This document shows, piece after piece, positions 8,763 to 18,552 of a stretch of DNA of 64,000 nucleotides. Each line of letters opens with the position of its first letter. Position 1 is the first letter of the stretch. Source of the DNA: Candidatus Omnitrophota bacterium (GTDB lineage Bacteria > Omnitrophota > Gorgyraeia > Velamenicoccales > Velamenicoccaceae). The position numbers and the translations under genes were made by a program. The notes beneath the pieces are model-generated. The model was not told the DNA's origin, did not search any database, and saw only the letters and a list, made by a program, of their open reading frames with translations. The stretch lies in assembly GCA_003451585.1 (NCBI GenBank), contig DMEU01000004.1:22895-86894 (forward strand), written 5' to 3'.

Positions 8763-9742
8763 ATCCAAGGATATTCTTTGAACTGGCTGTAAAATTTTTC
8801 AGGATAAGGTTTCTGCGGCAGCGCATACCTTTGAAGGTAAGTTTTCATATCACCTATAGGTGCAATCTCGGCTGTTCTTTCTGTTCCCGCAAGGATATAG
8901 ACATGCCTGAAATGGATACAGCACAGATAAAGAAGATGATGGATGAATTTAGAGAGATGGGCACTTTTTTTTGGGTATTTAACGGAGGTGAGCCGCTTTT
9001 AAGGCCGGATCTAGGAGAGCTGATCGATCACGCCAAAGAGCTAGGTTTTCATACCAGCCTCGTCACGAACGGTACGCTTTTAGAAGAGCGGCTTAAAAAC
9101 GAAGCCTCATTTGGCCGCCTTGATTATGTGCAATTGAGCCTGGAAGGGCCAAGGGATGTGCATGACAGGATGTGCGGCCAGGGCAGTTATGATAAGATAA
9201 TGGCGTGCCTGGGTTTTTTAAAAATAAAAAAGATAAAAACGAATATCCTGGCTTTGATAGCTAAGCAGAATCTGGATTTTTTTGATGATATCTTAGAGAC
9301 AGCGTCTGGTTTCGGAGCCAGTGTGGTTTTTCAGCCGGTCGCCGGGCAAGACGGCATTGGCTCAGGTATGCAGGAGTGTGTGCCCGAAGAAGATGCCTTC
9401 AAAAAAGCAGTGATAAAATTAATAGGGCGCAAAAAGAACGGAGCGCCTATAGCCTCGTCCGCCGGCTACCTGTCTTTACTTAAAGACCACTGGCCGCACA
9501 TGCCTCATGGCACTATTTGTTACGCTGGCCGCCTTTTTTGTAATGTCGACCCGGAAGGCAATGTAGTGCCATGTTGTTCTAAATTGAGCTGCCGCGACCT
9601 GCGCCAGCCCGGTGCAAAAATAGGTTTTAAAGAGGCATTTGGCCGTATCCAAGACGTATCTTGTTGCAGCAGCTGTTATTACTTCGGCCCTCAAGAGATA
9701 AATCTCTTTTCGCTATTTTCAATGAAAGGACGGAGCTTTTGA
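8759..9742 (+). CDS. radical SAM protein with SPASM-like C-terminal cysteines
   Basis: 327 residues. The radical SAM cluster motif CNLGCSFC lies at residues 35-42, followed by FNGGEPLLRPDL, the SAM-contacting motif. The C-terminal part has CYAGRLFCNVDPEGNVVPCCSKL and later VSCCSSCYY, a SPASM/twitch arrangement that would hold one or two auxiliary Fe-S clusters. Members of this group modify peptides or proteins (anaerobic sulfatase maturases are one subset) or carbohydrates. It lies between two sulfatase-like genes whose nucleophile position is Ser, so a maturase role is conceivable, but those targets lack the Arg of the sulfatase motif and the protein is shorter than typical anSME. The stop overlaps the next TTG start. 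Confidence 0.82.
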   Translation: MNPRIFFELAVKFFRIRFLRQRIPLKVSFHITYRCNLGCSFCSRKDIDMPEMDTAQIKKMMDEFREMGTFFWVFNGGEPLLRPDLGELIDHAKELGFHTSLVTNGTLLEERLKNEASFGRLDYVQLSLEGPRDVHDRMCGQGSYDKIMACLGFLKIKKIKTNILALIAKQNLDFFDDILETASGFGASVVFQPVAGQDGIGSGMQECVPEEDAFKKAVIKLIGRKKNGAPIASSAGYLSLLKDHWPHMPHGTICYAGRLFCNVDPEGNVVPCCSKLSCRDLRQPGAKIGFKEAFGRIQDVSCCSSCYYFGPQEINLFSLFSMKGRSF

Positions 9743-11196
9743 AAAGGAACAAGCTCATTCTTGTTATCTTTTTGGCTGCCGCAAGTATTGCGTTTTGTTT
9801 TCTTGTTATTAAAAGTTTCGTCTTCAAACAGAAGATGAATGTTGTTTTTATCGTGGTGGATTCTTTAAGGGCTGATCACCTTGGTTGTTATGGCTACGGC
9901 CGTGATACCACGCCGGTTATCGACAAGTTGGCAAGAGAGGGCACATTATTCAGACAGGCATTTAGTCATGGGGGTTATACCTATCTTTCTGTCCCTACTC
10001 TGCTCACCTCGCTCTATCCGGAAGCGCATGGCGTGGTTATGCCAAGCCGTGAGGCAGAAAGCGCGTATTGCGATCTTAAAAAAGGTGTTATTACGTTTCC
10101 TGAGATCTTCTTAAAAAACGGGTATATGACAGCTGCCTTCGGCGGTCCGAATTTTGAGAAGATGCCATATTTGAAACGCTGTTTTCAATTTGTGGATATT
10201 GTTTCTGCGAATGATCCTGACAGATCATTGACGCATGATGCGCTCGACTGGTTGAAGAAAAATCGCGGCAAGCCGTTCTTTCTTTATCTACATTATTACG
10301 ATCTTCACTTTCCGTATAATCTGGGCAGTCCTTTCCTGCCGGGCGGTAAGCAAGATGCAAAGGTGGAAGAATTCATCGAGCTTTTAAACAAAGATGACAT
10401 ATTTTATCTTCCAATGTTGGTCATGATCAACGATTGGTTTGATGCCAACCAACAGCAGAGGGATGTTTTTTTGTCATACTTGCTTTCCAGATATGATGGC
10501 GAGATCCGATATGTCGATTATTCCATTGGTGCATTTTTGGAAGGCCTTAAACGGCTGGGGCTATCCGGCAACACTTTGGTCATTTTGACTTCAGATCACG
10601 GAGAAGAATTTTATGAGCACGGCAATTTTCTGCACACCAATAAGTTTTATGACGAATTGATCCATGTCCCCTTGATACTCCGGATGCCGAATGTTATACC
10701 CGGAGGGAAAGTAATAGCAGATGTCGTGAGGCATATTGATATAATGCCTACTGTTTGTGACATACTGGGTGTAGGCCTTAAAGTTCCTGTCGAGGGAGTC
10801 AGCCTTATGTCGTTTGTCCGCAACGGGAACGGCCCAGCCTTGGAGTTATACAGCAGTGTCGCATTCGCGGCAGACTTTATCGCCAGCCGGATATCTAATG
10901 TTCTCAAGCGTCAGGAAGGGCCTACCGCGCTTCTTGATTTGGGAGCCGGAGATGAGAAGAAAGAAGGCCAAATCTATAATGAACTTAAGTCCAAGGCTGC
11001 AAAAGAAAATATACTGCATGAAAAAGTCTTGAGGACGCAGAAGTGGAAGCTTATTGAGAGTTATAATTCCGATGGCCCCGATGCCGAGCTTTATGATCTG
11101 GAGAGCGACCCTCAAGAATCCGATAATTTAGCTGAAAAGATGCCTGAGCTTGTTGAGAGGCTGAAAAATAAGATGATGTCTTACGAGGTTAAATAA
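9739..11196 (+). CDS. sulfatase-like hydrolase/transferase, membrane-anchored (copy B)
   Basis: 485 residues from a TTG start at 9739 that overlaps the preceding stop as TTGA, with CGGAG eight bases earlier. An N-terminal membrane anchor (about residues 5-24) precedes a sulfatase-fold domain: NVVFIVVDSLRADHLGCYGY, SVPTLLTSLYPE at the nucleophile region, and LTSDHGEEFYEHG at the second metal site. Like copy A it has Ser at the nucleophile position and no following Arg. A stretch of about 60 residues before the last motif (AALDLGAG-like, rich in Lys/Glu) is not present in copy A. It is followed after four bases by another YfhO-type gene, repeating the order of copy A. Confidence 0.8.
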   Translation: MKRNKLILVIFLAAASIAFCFLVIKSFVFKQKMNVVFIVVDSLRADHLGCYGYGRDTTPVIDKLAREGTLFRQAFSHGGYTYLSVPTLLTSLYPEAHGVVMPSREAESAYCDLKKGVITFPEIFLKNGYMTAAFGGPNFEKMPYLKRCFQFVDIVSANDPDRSLTHDALDWLKKNRGKPFFLYLHYYDLHFPYNLGSPFLPGGKQDAKVEEFIELLNKDDIFYLPMLVMINDWFDANQQQRDVFLSYLLSRYDGEIRYVDYSIGAFLEGLKRLGLSGNTLVILTSDHGEEFYEHGNFLHTNKFYDELIHVPLILRMPNVIPGGKVIADVVRHIDIMPTVCDILGVGLKVPVEGVSLMSFVRNGNGPALELYSSVAFAADFIASRISNVLKRQEGPTALLDLGAGDEKKEGQIYNELKSKAAKENILHEKVLRTQKWKLIESYNSDGPDAELYDLESDPQESDNLAEKMPELVERLKNKMMSYEVK

Positions 11197-11200
11197 GGGT

Positions 11201-13021
11201 ATGAAACTCACCAAAGATACAGCGGTTGTTTCTTTTCTTATTGTACTTATAGTTTTTGCCTGCCTTCCTCTTTTTAAGAATGTCCATAATATTAATCTGG
11301 ATTTGGATTTTTTGCAGATGTTGTCGAGCACTAAGTTTGACGCGGATGCCACCACAGAACACTACCAGATACCATTATGGTCGCCTTATTTGGGCGGCGG
11401 TTATCCGGTTTATGCCCATCCTTCCAGAAGAATAGGCTCACCGTTGTTTGTCATACAGTTATTGTTCGGGGAAATCATACATGTAAAGGTAAATATATTC
11501 CTAAGCTTTCTTATAGGCGGGCTCGGTATGTATTATCTATGCCGGCGCATTTTCAAATATGTTCCGGCCGGAGCCCTGTTTTCCAGCCTGGCTTTTTGCC
11601 TCAGCGGTTCTCTTTACGCGGTTACGATGATGAGGGGGAATATTTTTCTCAAGGACTATTTTCTCATGCCTTTATTATTGGCTTTTTTTATCAAGTCAAA
11701 GGATGACAGGAAATATATTTATTTTACCGCGCTCGCCTTAGCGTTCTTATCACAGGGCGCGCTAAAATTCGCGGCCATATTCTTATTTTTAGCCTTGTTC
11801 TCCTGTTTTTGGGGCCCAAGGGTTTATCTGAAGAATCTATCTTTGATCTGCCTTTGGGTCGTCCTTTTGAGCGCGGTAAAGATCATCCCCACGGCGGGGC
11901 TATTGCACCACAGCGGCTATCGCGTGGATTTCTACCACTTATACGGAAGCGGTATTTTAACTCAGGCAGAGTTTTGGCAGAGGGTAAAGGGGGTTATGCG
12001 GATATTCCTGGAGCGCGGAGCGCCTCCTTTGGATATTTCTTTGAAAGGGTATTTCCCCCTTTACTTTTATCTCGGGGCAGCGCCCCTGGTATTATTTGCC
12101 GCGGCTTTTTTCGCGGAATGGAAAAAACAGCTGCGATGGGCGGCGCTATTGGCGGTCTTTTTGCTTTTAGCCTTCGGCACAAATACCCATTTGGATATAT
12201 TTCGATTCCTACATAAGCTGCCGGTCTTCAACTCGATGTATAAGCCGTCTAAATATTTTATCCCTATCATCACGTTTATCATAACGCTTGGCGCGGGCAG
12301 TGCCTTTTCGCTTGCAGGCCGTTTTAAACGAAAAAGGATCGCGGCTGCCGTCTTTTTGTTGATAGGGGCGGCAGGTATAATAGACCTCTATTGGGCCAAT
12401 CACCCGCGCCGGGATATCTATCCCTTGCCTTTACCGCGTTACCAGCCCCAGGCGGATTTTTTCCAGGTTAAAAATCTTGAGCCCTCGCTTCCGCCTCCCG
12501 GCATCGTCAAGATCCCGGAACAACATGGTTGGGAGCTTACCTTTCCTACGCAATACGAGCTTTTACTCCAGAATATCGGTAAGATCAACGCGTTTACCAA
12601 TATCCATGTGGCAGAGCACGCGGCGCCTAAATATTACGTGCGATGGAACGGCGCGCATTCGCTGGACCCGGGCAATTATTCATGGATACCGAATCAGTCA
12701 TATCGCGGAGAAGCGTATTTTTTAAAGAGCGCGGACAACCGCGCGGCGTTTAATTATTTCAGTCCGAATAAATTCGTGTTGGAAGTATCTTTGGAACAAC
12801 CCGACACGCTCGTCATCAATCAGAATTACGACAGATACTGGAGGTCGGACCGCGGCCGGCTCGCGCCTCATAAAGGCCTCCTATCTATCCCTTTGGCGGA
12901 ACGCGGGCGATATCTCGTTACCTTGTCTTATGTCCCCGCGCCTTTTTATATAGGAGCGGGATTCACCCTTTTTGGCTTTTTGCTCTTGGCGTATTATATT
13001 TTTAAGGAGGCAAGACGGTGA
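11201..13021 (+). CDS. YfhO-family GT-C membrane glycosyltransferase-like protein (copy B)
   Basis: 606 residues, the same length as copy A and alignable along its whole length. Shared landmarks are LGGGYPVYAHPSRR in the first extracytoplasmic loop, GGLGMYYL, PVFNSMYKPSKYF, QYELLLQNIGKINAFTN and NQNYDRYWRSDRG near the C-terminus. About a dozen membrane segments are visible. The Asp-rich HPLDGSLNP of copy A is HPSRRIGSP here, so an acidic residue of the first loop is lost; this may change donor use or activity. It starts at ATG 11201 with AAGGG upstream and overlaps the following radical SAM gene by four bases. Function is inferred as lipid-linked sugar transfer to an exported polymer. Confidence 0.76.
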   Translation: MKLTKDTAVVSFLIVLIVFACLPLFKNVHNINLDLDFLQMLSSTKFDADATTEHYQIPLWSPYLGGGYPVYAHPSRRIGSPLFVIQLLFGEIIHVKVNIFLSFLIGGLGMYYLCRRIFKYVPAGALFSSLAFCLSGSLYAVTMMRGNIFLKDYFLMPLLLAFFIKSKDDRKYIYFTALALAFLSQGALKFAAIFLFLALFSCFWGPRVYLKNLSLICLWVVLLSAVKIIPTAGLLHHSGYRVDFYHLYGSGILTQAEFWQRVKGVMRIFLERGAPPLDISLKGYFPLYFYLGAAPLVLFAAAFFAEWKKQLRWAALLAVFLLLAFGTNTHLDIFRFLHKLPVFNSMYKPSKYFIPIITFIITLGAGSAFSLAGRFKRKRIAAAVFLLIGAAGIIDLYWANHPRRDIYPLPLPRYQPQADFFQVKNLEPSLPPPGIVKIPEQHGWELTFPTQYELLLQNIGKINAFTNIHVAEHAAPKYYVRWNGAHSLDPGNYSWIPNQSYRGEAYFLKSADNRAAFNYFSPNKFVLEVSLEQPDTLVINQNYDRYWRSDRGRLAPHKGLLSIPLAERGRYLVTLSYVPAPFYIGAGFTLFGFLLLAYYIFKEARR

Positions 13022-14553
13022 ATGTTCTCCTATTCCGTCCTGCCAACTGGCATGGTGAGGTTGCTGACAGAAGGCGCGGCAAGGTGAATTTTTTGCCGTT
13101 GGGCCTTATGGCGATAGCCGCCCCTTTGGAGAAGGCGGGGGTAAGGGTACGCATCATAGACCAGTGCGAAGACGCGGATTGGAAGGAGCTGCTGCTTGGA
13201 TATTTAAAAGAAAAACCCGTGTGTGTCGGTATTACGGTGAAGACAGGGCAGCAGATATCCTATTCGCTTTCAGTCTCCAGGTTGATAAAGGATAATTATC
13301 CGGATATTCCGATCGTCTGGGGCGGGGTGCACCCCACGATTTTGCCCGAACAGACCGTAGCCCATCCCGATGTCGATATTGTCGTCGAAGGCGACGGAGA
13401 GGAAACTTTTTTTGAGCTGGTAGCGGCTTTAAAAGAAAAAAAAGGTTTAGAGAATATAAAAGGCATCTGTTATAAAGACAATGGCATGATCAAGAGGAAT
13501 TCTCCGCGTCTGCCGTCTGATCTGGTAAGCCAGCCCGCTCTGCCGTATCATCTGGTAGATGTAAAAAAATATGTGAATAAACTCTGGGGCCGCCCGGCCT
13601 TGAATACATTTTCGAGCCGTGGGTGTTCGCATCGTTGCAGGTATTGTTATTTGAGTTCCTATCGCGGGAAATACCGCGCTTTAAGCGCGGCATGCGTATT
13701 GCAAAATGCCGCAGATTTGAAAGAACGTTTTGCCATACGCGGCATAGGGTTTGTAGATGACAATTTTTTTGCAGACCGCAAGAGGGGTATGGAGATATTG
13801 CGGGGCTTAAAGGAGATGGGGCTTTTATGGCACAACATCAATGTCCCACTGGATGCGCTTAGCCTTTTGGGTGAAGAATTCCTCCAGCTGCATCGCGGTG
13901 CGGATTGGACATCCATACATGTAGGCATCGAGTCCGGTTCACAGAGGGTCCTTGATTTCTTGAACAAGGGGATATCTATATCGCAGCTGGCAGAGATAAA
14001 TAAGAAGCTTAGCCGTTATAAGATCGCATGTTTTTATAATTTTATCGTCGGCACCCCAACGGAGACGGAGGAAGATTTGCGCGAGACTATCTCCGTTATT
14101 CTGCAGCTCGTGCATGATAACCCCAATGCCGAACCCAGGGTCTACACATTTCTGCCATATCCAGGCACAGAGTTATATGATTTTTGTGTTAAAAGCGGGC
14201 ATTTTAAGCCTCCTGATAGATTAGAAGATTGGGTTACGCTGACGAACCTGACCATAGATAAGCGCGACTGGCTGACTGAGCGGAAAAAACGCATCTTAGA
14301 GATGTTGTCTTTTTGCACCCCGGCGCTGACCAAAAAGATATTAGAGAGGGAGTTGTCTTATGTGTATCCTACTGCTCTTGTTTCGCTTGCCATGGGTGTT
14401 GTGAGGGCCTACAGGCCTGTGGCAAAGATGAGGATAAAGCACATGTATCATGGTTTTCTTATTGAAAAGCACTTTGCCAAGCTCTTCGGGCATTCAAGGA
14501 AATTACCTTACAGGTTAAAACATAAGCCTGATCTTGCGAAGGAGTTCACGTGA
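13018..14553 (+). CDS. B12-binding domain radical SAM protein (tandem copy 1)
   Basis: 511 residues. The N-terminal 150 residues form a cobalamin-binding Rossmann domain (VRIIDQCEDADWKELL, VWGGVHPTILPEQTVAHPDVDIVVEGDGE). The radical SAM motif CSHRCRYC is at residues 203-210, with FVDDNFFADR and IESGSQRVLDFLNKGIS further on. This is the BchE/HpnJ-like class that performs methylations, ring formations or rearrangements under anoxic conditions. The GTG start has a strong AAGGAGG ahead and overlaps the previous gene. The next gene is a clear paralogue. No substrate can be assigned; the neighbours point to tailoring of an activated lipid or aromatic unit. Confidence 0.88.
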   Translation: MNVLLFRPANWHGEVADRRRGKVNFLPLGLMAIAAPLEKAGVRVRIIDQCEDADWKELLLGYLKEKPVCVGITVKTGQQISYSLSVSRLIKDNYPDIPIVWGGVHPTILPEQTVAHPDVDIVVEGDGEETFFELVAALKEKKGLENIKGICYKDNGMIKRNSPRLPSDLVSQPALPYHLVDVKKYVNKLWGRPALNTFSSRGCSHRCRYCYLSSYRGKYRALSAACVLQNAADLKERFAIRGIGFVDDNFFADRKRGMEILRGLKEMGLLWHNINVPLDALSLLGEEFLQLHRGADWTSIHVGIESGSQRVLDFLNKGISISQLAEINKKLSRYKIACFYNFIVGTPTETEEDLRETISVILQLVHDNPNAEPRVYTFLPYPGTELYDFCVKSGHFKPPDRLEDWVTLTNLTIDKRDWLTERKKRILEMLSFCTPALTKKILERELSYVYPTALVSLAMGVVRAYRPVAKMRIKHMYHGFLIEKHFAKLFGHSRKLPYRLKHKPDLAKEFT

Positions 14554-14575
14554 GTAATGAAGGAGGGGCAGGATC

Positions 14576-16123
14576 ATGAATGTCATTCTTTTGCATCCGG
14601 CTTCATGGAGCGGGGAATTTGCTAAAAGAAGGTCCAGCAGGACATTTTTTCTTCCGTTAGGCCTTTTGGCAGTTGCGTCTCCTTTGGAAAAAGCAGGCAT
14701 CAAAGCGCATATCATAGATCAGTGCGTGGATGAGGACTGGGAATATCTGTTGAATGAACGCCTTAAGGAGAAACCCGTCTGTGTAGCCATGAGTGTTATG
14801 ACCGGATCGCAGATAGCTTACGGCCTTTCCGTCTCCAGGCTTATAAAAGAGACGAACCCGCATGTGCCTGTGGTCTGGGGAGGGGTGCATCCTACTATCC
14901 TGCCAGAACAGACCGTTGCCCATCCCGATGTCGATATTGTCGTAGAAGGAGAAGGAGAAGAAACATTCCTTGAGCTTGTCACGGCCTTAAATGAAAAAAG
15001 AGGATTAGGACACGTCAAAGGAATTTGTTATAAGGAGGGCGGCAGTATTAAGAGGAACGCGCCCAGGCCTTCTGTCGACCTCGAAAGGCAGCCGCCTCTT
15101 GCGTACCATTTAGTCGATGTAAAAAAGTACATAAACAGGTCATTGGGACGCCCTGCGCTGAATACTTTTACAAGCCGCGGGTGCCCTCATGGTTGTTCCT
15201 GTTGTTATTTGGGTTCTTTTAAAGGCGGTAAAACATACCGGTGTTTGAGCGCTAAGCGTGTTTTAGAGAGCGTCGCCTGCCTAAAAGAGCGTTATGGCAT
15301 AAAGGCGATAGGTTTTGTTGATGATAATTTTTTTGTCGATAGGGCGAGGGCTTTTGAAATACTTGAGGGATTAAAAAAAATGGGCATGCTTTGGCAGAAT
15401 CTTAATATCCGGCTGGATGTGCTCAAAGAGGTGAGTGATGAGTTCTTCGCAATACATAAAGATATGGCGCCTACGACTTTTACCGTAAGCATCGAATCCG
15501 GCTCGCAGAGGATACTGGATTTTTTGAACAAAAACATCAGTATTTCCGGTTTGATAGAGATGAATAGGAAGATGAGTAGTTATGATATCACTCCTTTTTA
15601 TAATTTTATGATAGGTACCCCGCTTGAAAACGAAGACGATCTGCGTCAGACAAGCAATTTGATCTTGCAGTTAGTGCGCGATAACCCCCATGCCGAACCC
15701 AGGCTCTATATGTTTTTGCCGTATCCCGGCACGGAGCTTTATGATATTTGCCTCAGCAGAGGTTTGTTTAAGACACCTGAAAGCCTCCCGGAGTGGTCAA
15801 CGCTTGACAGTACCACATTTGATAACCGCATGTGGTTGACTGAGAAGAAAAAGCGCATGTTGGAGATGTTAATGTTCTGCGCGATGATGCTGTCTAGAAA
15901 GATAGTAAAAAGAGAGCTGTCATACCTGTTTACCGCTTTGGTTGTTGCTATTATGGATAAGCTGGTCCGCGCCTACAGGCATATAGCAAGGTTTAGGATG
16001 AAGCATATATTTTATGGGTTTTTTATCGAAAGAAAGATAGCGATACTCTTTGGGTATTCGTGGAAGTCCAAAGATATGCACAGGCATAGAGGCCGTTTTA
16101 ATAACAAGATGCGCGATTTTTAA
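14576..16123 (+). CDS. B12-binding domain radical SAM protein (tandem copy 2)
   Basis: 515 residues and clearly a duplicate of the preceding gene: long stretches are nearly identical (WGGVHPTILPEQTVAHPDVD) and the radical SAM motif CPHGCSCC falls at the same residues 203-210. The third Cys pair region reads SCCYLGSFKGG. The start at 14576 is supported by AAGGAGG ten bases upstream. The two copies diverge most after the radical SAM domain. Such tandem pairs can act in sequence on one substrate or on two related ones; which applies here is not visible. It is followed after 15 bases by an adenylate-forming enzyme. Confidence 0.88.
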   Translation: MNVILLHPASWSGEFAKRRSSRTFFLPLGLLAVASPLEKAGIKAHIIDQCVDEDWEYLLNERLKEKPVCVAMSVMTGSQIAYGLSVSRLIKETNPHVPVVWGGVHPTILPEQTVAHPDVDIVVEGEGEETFLELVTALNEKRGLGHVKGICYKEGGSIKRNAPRPSVDLERQPPLAYHLVDVKKYINRSLGRPALNTFTSRGCPHGCSCCYLGSFKGGKTYRCLSAKRVLESVACLKERYGIKAIGFVDDNFFVDRARAFEILEGLKKMGMLWQNLNIRLDVLKEVSDEFFAIHKDMAPTTFTVSIESGSQRILDFLNKNISISGLIEMNRKMSSYDITPFYNFMIGTPLENEDDLRQTSNLILQLVRDNPHAEPRLYMFLPYPGTELYDICLSRGLFKTPESLPEWSTLDSTTFDNRMWLTEKKKRMLEMLMFCAMMLSRKIVKRELSYLFTALVVAIMDKLVRAYRHIARFRMKHIFYGFFIERKIAILFGYSWKSKDMHRHRGRFNNKMRDF

Positions 16124-16138
16124 GATGCGGGTATTTTT

Positions 16139-17584
16139 GTGATAATTGACAAGATCGGCCAAGACTTGCATAAAAAGGGCACGGCGGTTATTTATGGCCG
16201 CAGGCGCCTGGATTACCCGCAACTCAGGCGGGGCGTATCTTCTTTAAGCGGTTTTTTTTCAGGCTGCGGCATCAGGCGTGGCGATCGTGTAGCGTTTTTG
16301 GCTGACGATGGTATACTTTTTGCCGCAGGTTTCCTGGCAATGGCCGGGTCAGGCTGTGTTGTAGTCCCGTTGAACACAAGATATAAGGTCGCGGAGATAA
16401 CGCGATATTTAGAGGATTGCCGCATTAAGCACGTAGTCTGTGACGAAGGGGCGGCACGTTGTTATGAAGCAGCCTTTGCTAAGGCCGGGATGCGGCCGGT
16501 TGTTATAAACAGCCGTGAGTTGCGGAGATCCCGCGGCCGCGAAACCATACCGCTTGGCCTCAAATATAGCGACGAGATACTGCGCCAGTTTTCATCCGGG
16601 TCGACAGAGCGGCCAAAGTTGGTGAGCCGTACTTACGGAAATCTATTGTCTGAGGCTAGAGGGGTCAGCGCTGCCCTAAAGCTTACCAGCCGCGATAAAA
16701 TACTCTGCCTTGTCCCGCTTTACCATGCGTATGGGCTGGGGACCGGCATGACGCCATCATTGTTGTCAGGTGCCACACTCGTACTCGTTGAGAAATTCCA
16801 TCCCCGTAAAATTTTAGATATTATCATAAAGGAGAAGATCACGATCATCCTGGGCGTTCCCCCGATGTTCCGTATTTTAAGCGGATCCGTAAATAAGAAG
16901 ACGCGCCTGCGTTCTCTGAGATATTGTTTTTCCGCAGGCATCGGCCTTCCTGCGGATGTCTCGGCCGCATTCAAGGAGAGATTCGGTATTTATGTGCGCG
17001 ACCTCTACGGTACGACCGAGACGGGGTGTATCGCCGCAAATCTTGACAGGAATATAGAGAGGATGCTCTCATCGGTAGGCAGGCCTATCCGCGGTACGAA
17101 GATCTCGGTCATGCTTGAAGACGGCCGCAGGGCAAGGCCGGGGCAGACGGGAGAGATCGTTATCAGCACTCCGACGTGCGGCCGCTGGTATGTTGCCGCA
17201 GATAATAAGAGGCCTTTGCTTAAGAACAATTATTTTTACACCGCAGATATAGGCAAGCTCGACAAGAAAAAGAACTTATATATTGTCGGTAGAAGGTCGG
17301 CCTTTATCAATGTGGCGGGTGAAAAGGTTGACTCTAAAGAGGTGGAGGCTGTTTTAAGGGGTTATCCGTCAGTGAAAGAGGCTGTTGTCTTGTCTGTCCC
17401 GGATGTATTGCGCGGAGAGGCGGTAAGGGCTGTCGTGGTTACAAAAGACGGCGTAGCCGATAAGGCAGGGCTTTTAAAGCACTGCAGGCAGAGGCTGGCT
17501 GATTTTAAAGTCCCCAGGGTCCTTGAATTCAGGGAGTCTATACCGCGCAGCGCATTAGGCAAGGTCCTTAAGGGTTTCCTGTGA
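16139..17584 (+). CDS. ANL-superfamily adenylate-forming enzyme (acyl/aryl-CoA ligase-like)
   Basis: 481 residues of the acyl-CoA synthetase/NRPS adenylation superfamily. Core motifs: FSSGSTERPKLVSRTY (P-loop, about residue 150), YHAYGLGTG, DLYGTTETGC, TADIG, GRRSAFINVAGEKVDSKEVE (hinge) and a C-terminal PRSALGKVLKGFL with the catalytic Lys. It would activate a carboxylic acid as acyl-AMP and pass it to CoA or a carrier thiol. The GTG start at 16139 is favoured because the N-terminal sequence then aligns with the family. The stop overlaps the acetyltransferase gene. No carrier protein is seen nearby, so CoA is the likelier acceptor. The substrate is unknown, probably a hydrophobic or aromatic acid. 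Confidence 0.85.
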   Translation: MIIDKIGQDLHKKGTAVIYGRRRLDYPQLRRGVSSLSGFFSGCGIRRGDRVAFLADDGILFAAGFLAMAGSGCVVVPLNTRYKVAEITRYLEDCRIKHVVCDEGAARCYEAAFAKAGMRPVVINSRELRRSRGRETIPLGLKYSDEILRQFSSGSTERPKLVSRTYGNLLSEARGVSAALKLTSRDKILCLVPLYHAYGLGTGMTPSLLSGATLVLVEKFHPRKILDIIIKEKITIILGVPPMFRILSGSVNKKTRLRSLRYCFSAGIGLPADVSAAFKERFGIYVRDLYGTTETGCIAANLDRNIERMLSSVGRPIRGTKISVMLEDGRRARPGQTGEIVISTPTCGRWYVAADNKRPLLKNNYFYTADIGKLDKKKNLYIVGRRSAFINVAGEKVDSKEVEAVLRGYPSVKEAVVLSVPDVLRGEAVRAVVVTKDGVADKAGLLKHCRQRLADFKVPRVLEFRESIPRSALGKVLKGFL

Positions 17585-18552
17585 TGAAAATAGAGCGCAT
17601 CGTAAAAAAAGATCTGCGTAAGATAAGGCCGCTTTTATCCGGGAATAGGTTCAAGCCGTATTATTTTCTAAAGCAAGTGCCGTTGGGGAGGCTGGCCGCG
17701 TTATTGGAATGGCAGTTGGACAAAATTTCCTCAGACAGGCATAGCTTTATCCTAGCAGCCAGGGACGGACGTAAATATTGCGGTTTCATTGCTTTGGAGA
17801 AACAGGGTTGGGACACTTCTTTTTTTGGATTCTCCTGCTATAGTATAAGGCATTTTTTCGCGCGGGAGGGCCGCGGGCAGGAATGTGCGGCCAAGGCGTT
17901 CCTTCTTGAGCAGGCCTTGAAGGTTTGCCGCGCAGAGGGCGGCCGTTATTTGAACGCCAAAGTCGACAGCCAGGACATGGCTGGTTTTTCCGTGCTTAGA
18001 GCGCACGGTTTTCAGGTCAATGCGGCCATGCTCCAATTGGTTTACCGGGTTGCGCGGCCCGGAGGGCGTTACAGGCCTTTATGTAAAATACGTCCGTATA
18101 AAAAAGAAGATCTGGCCGCGTTAAAACTGATAGCAAGAGGTTCCATGTCTTTTGATCATTTTCACGCCGACCCTTATTTCCCGAAAGGGGCGGCTGACCG
18201 CCTGTATGAAACTCTCGTAGAGAATTGCTGTAGCGGCGCGGCGGCAGATGAGGTATTTGTAGCTGTGCGTAATGGCAAACCCGTGGGGTATGTAGCATGT
18301 AAATTCAGGCGTGATATAAGCAGAATATTGAAAGTCCGCGTCGGATACATAAGGCACCTGGCTGTATCGCCCGCTGAAGGTTTTGGATGCGGCCCAGGAT
18401 TGCAGGAGGCGGCTTTGGAGTGGTCCCGCGGTAAGGTAGATATCGTAGAGAGCACCACCACCGTTCAGAATCTTCCTATTTTGAAGATAAGCTTAAAGAC
18501 GGGCATGGGTGTCGTTGCCTCCGATTTTAGGCTGGCCAGGTGGTTTGGATGA
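17581..18552 (+). CDS. two-domain GNAT-type N-acetyltransferase
   Basis: 323 residues that look like two GNAT units: an N-terminal one (CGFIALEKQGWDTSFFGFSCY, similar to the dTDP-fucosamine/amino-sugar acetyltransferase group) and a C-terminal one with RHLAVSPAEGFGCGPGLQEAALEW, an acetyl-CoA pyrophosphate-loop-like segment. Such proteins acylate amino sugars or other amines on envelope glycans. The start is GTG 17581 or ATG 17584, both overlapping the previous stop. It overlaps the next GT2 gene by four bases (ATGA at 18549). The position between an adenylating enzyme and a glycosyltransferase suggests that it works on the same product. Confidence 0.72.
   Translation: MMKIERIVKKDLRKIRPLLSGNRFKPYYFLKQVPLGRLAALLEWQLDKISSDRHSFILAARDGRKYCGFIALEKQGWDTSFFGFSCYSIRHFFAREGRGQECAAKAFLLEQALKVCRAEGGRYLNAKVDSQDMAGFSVLRAHGFQVNAAMLQLVYRVARPGGRYRPLCKIRPYKKEDLAALKLIARGSMSFDHFHADPYFPKGAADRLYETLVENCCSGAAADEVFVAVRNGKPVGYVACKFRRDISRILKVRVGYIRHLAVSPAEGFGCGPGLQEAALEWSRGKVDIVESTTTVQNLPILKISLKTGMGVVASDFRLARWFG

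Noticed and set aside
11809..12216. 135-codon + strand frame in the second YfhO-type gene
   Set aside because: It is an out-of-frame overlap with a protein that aligns to its two paralogues over the full length.
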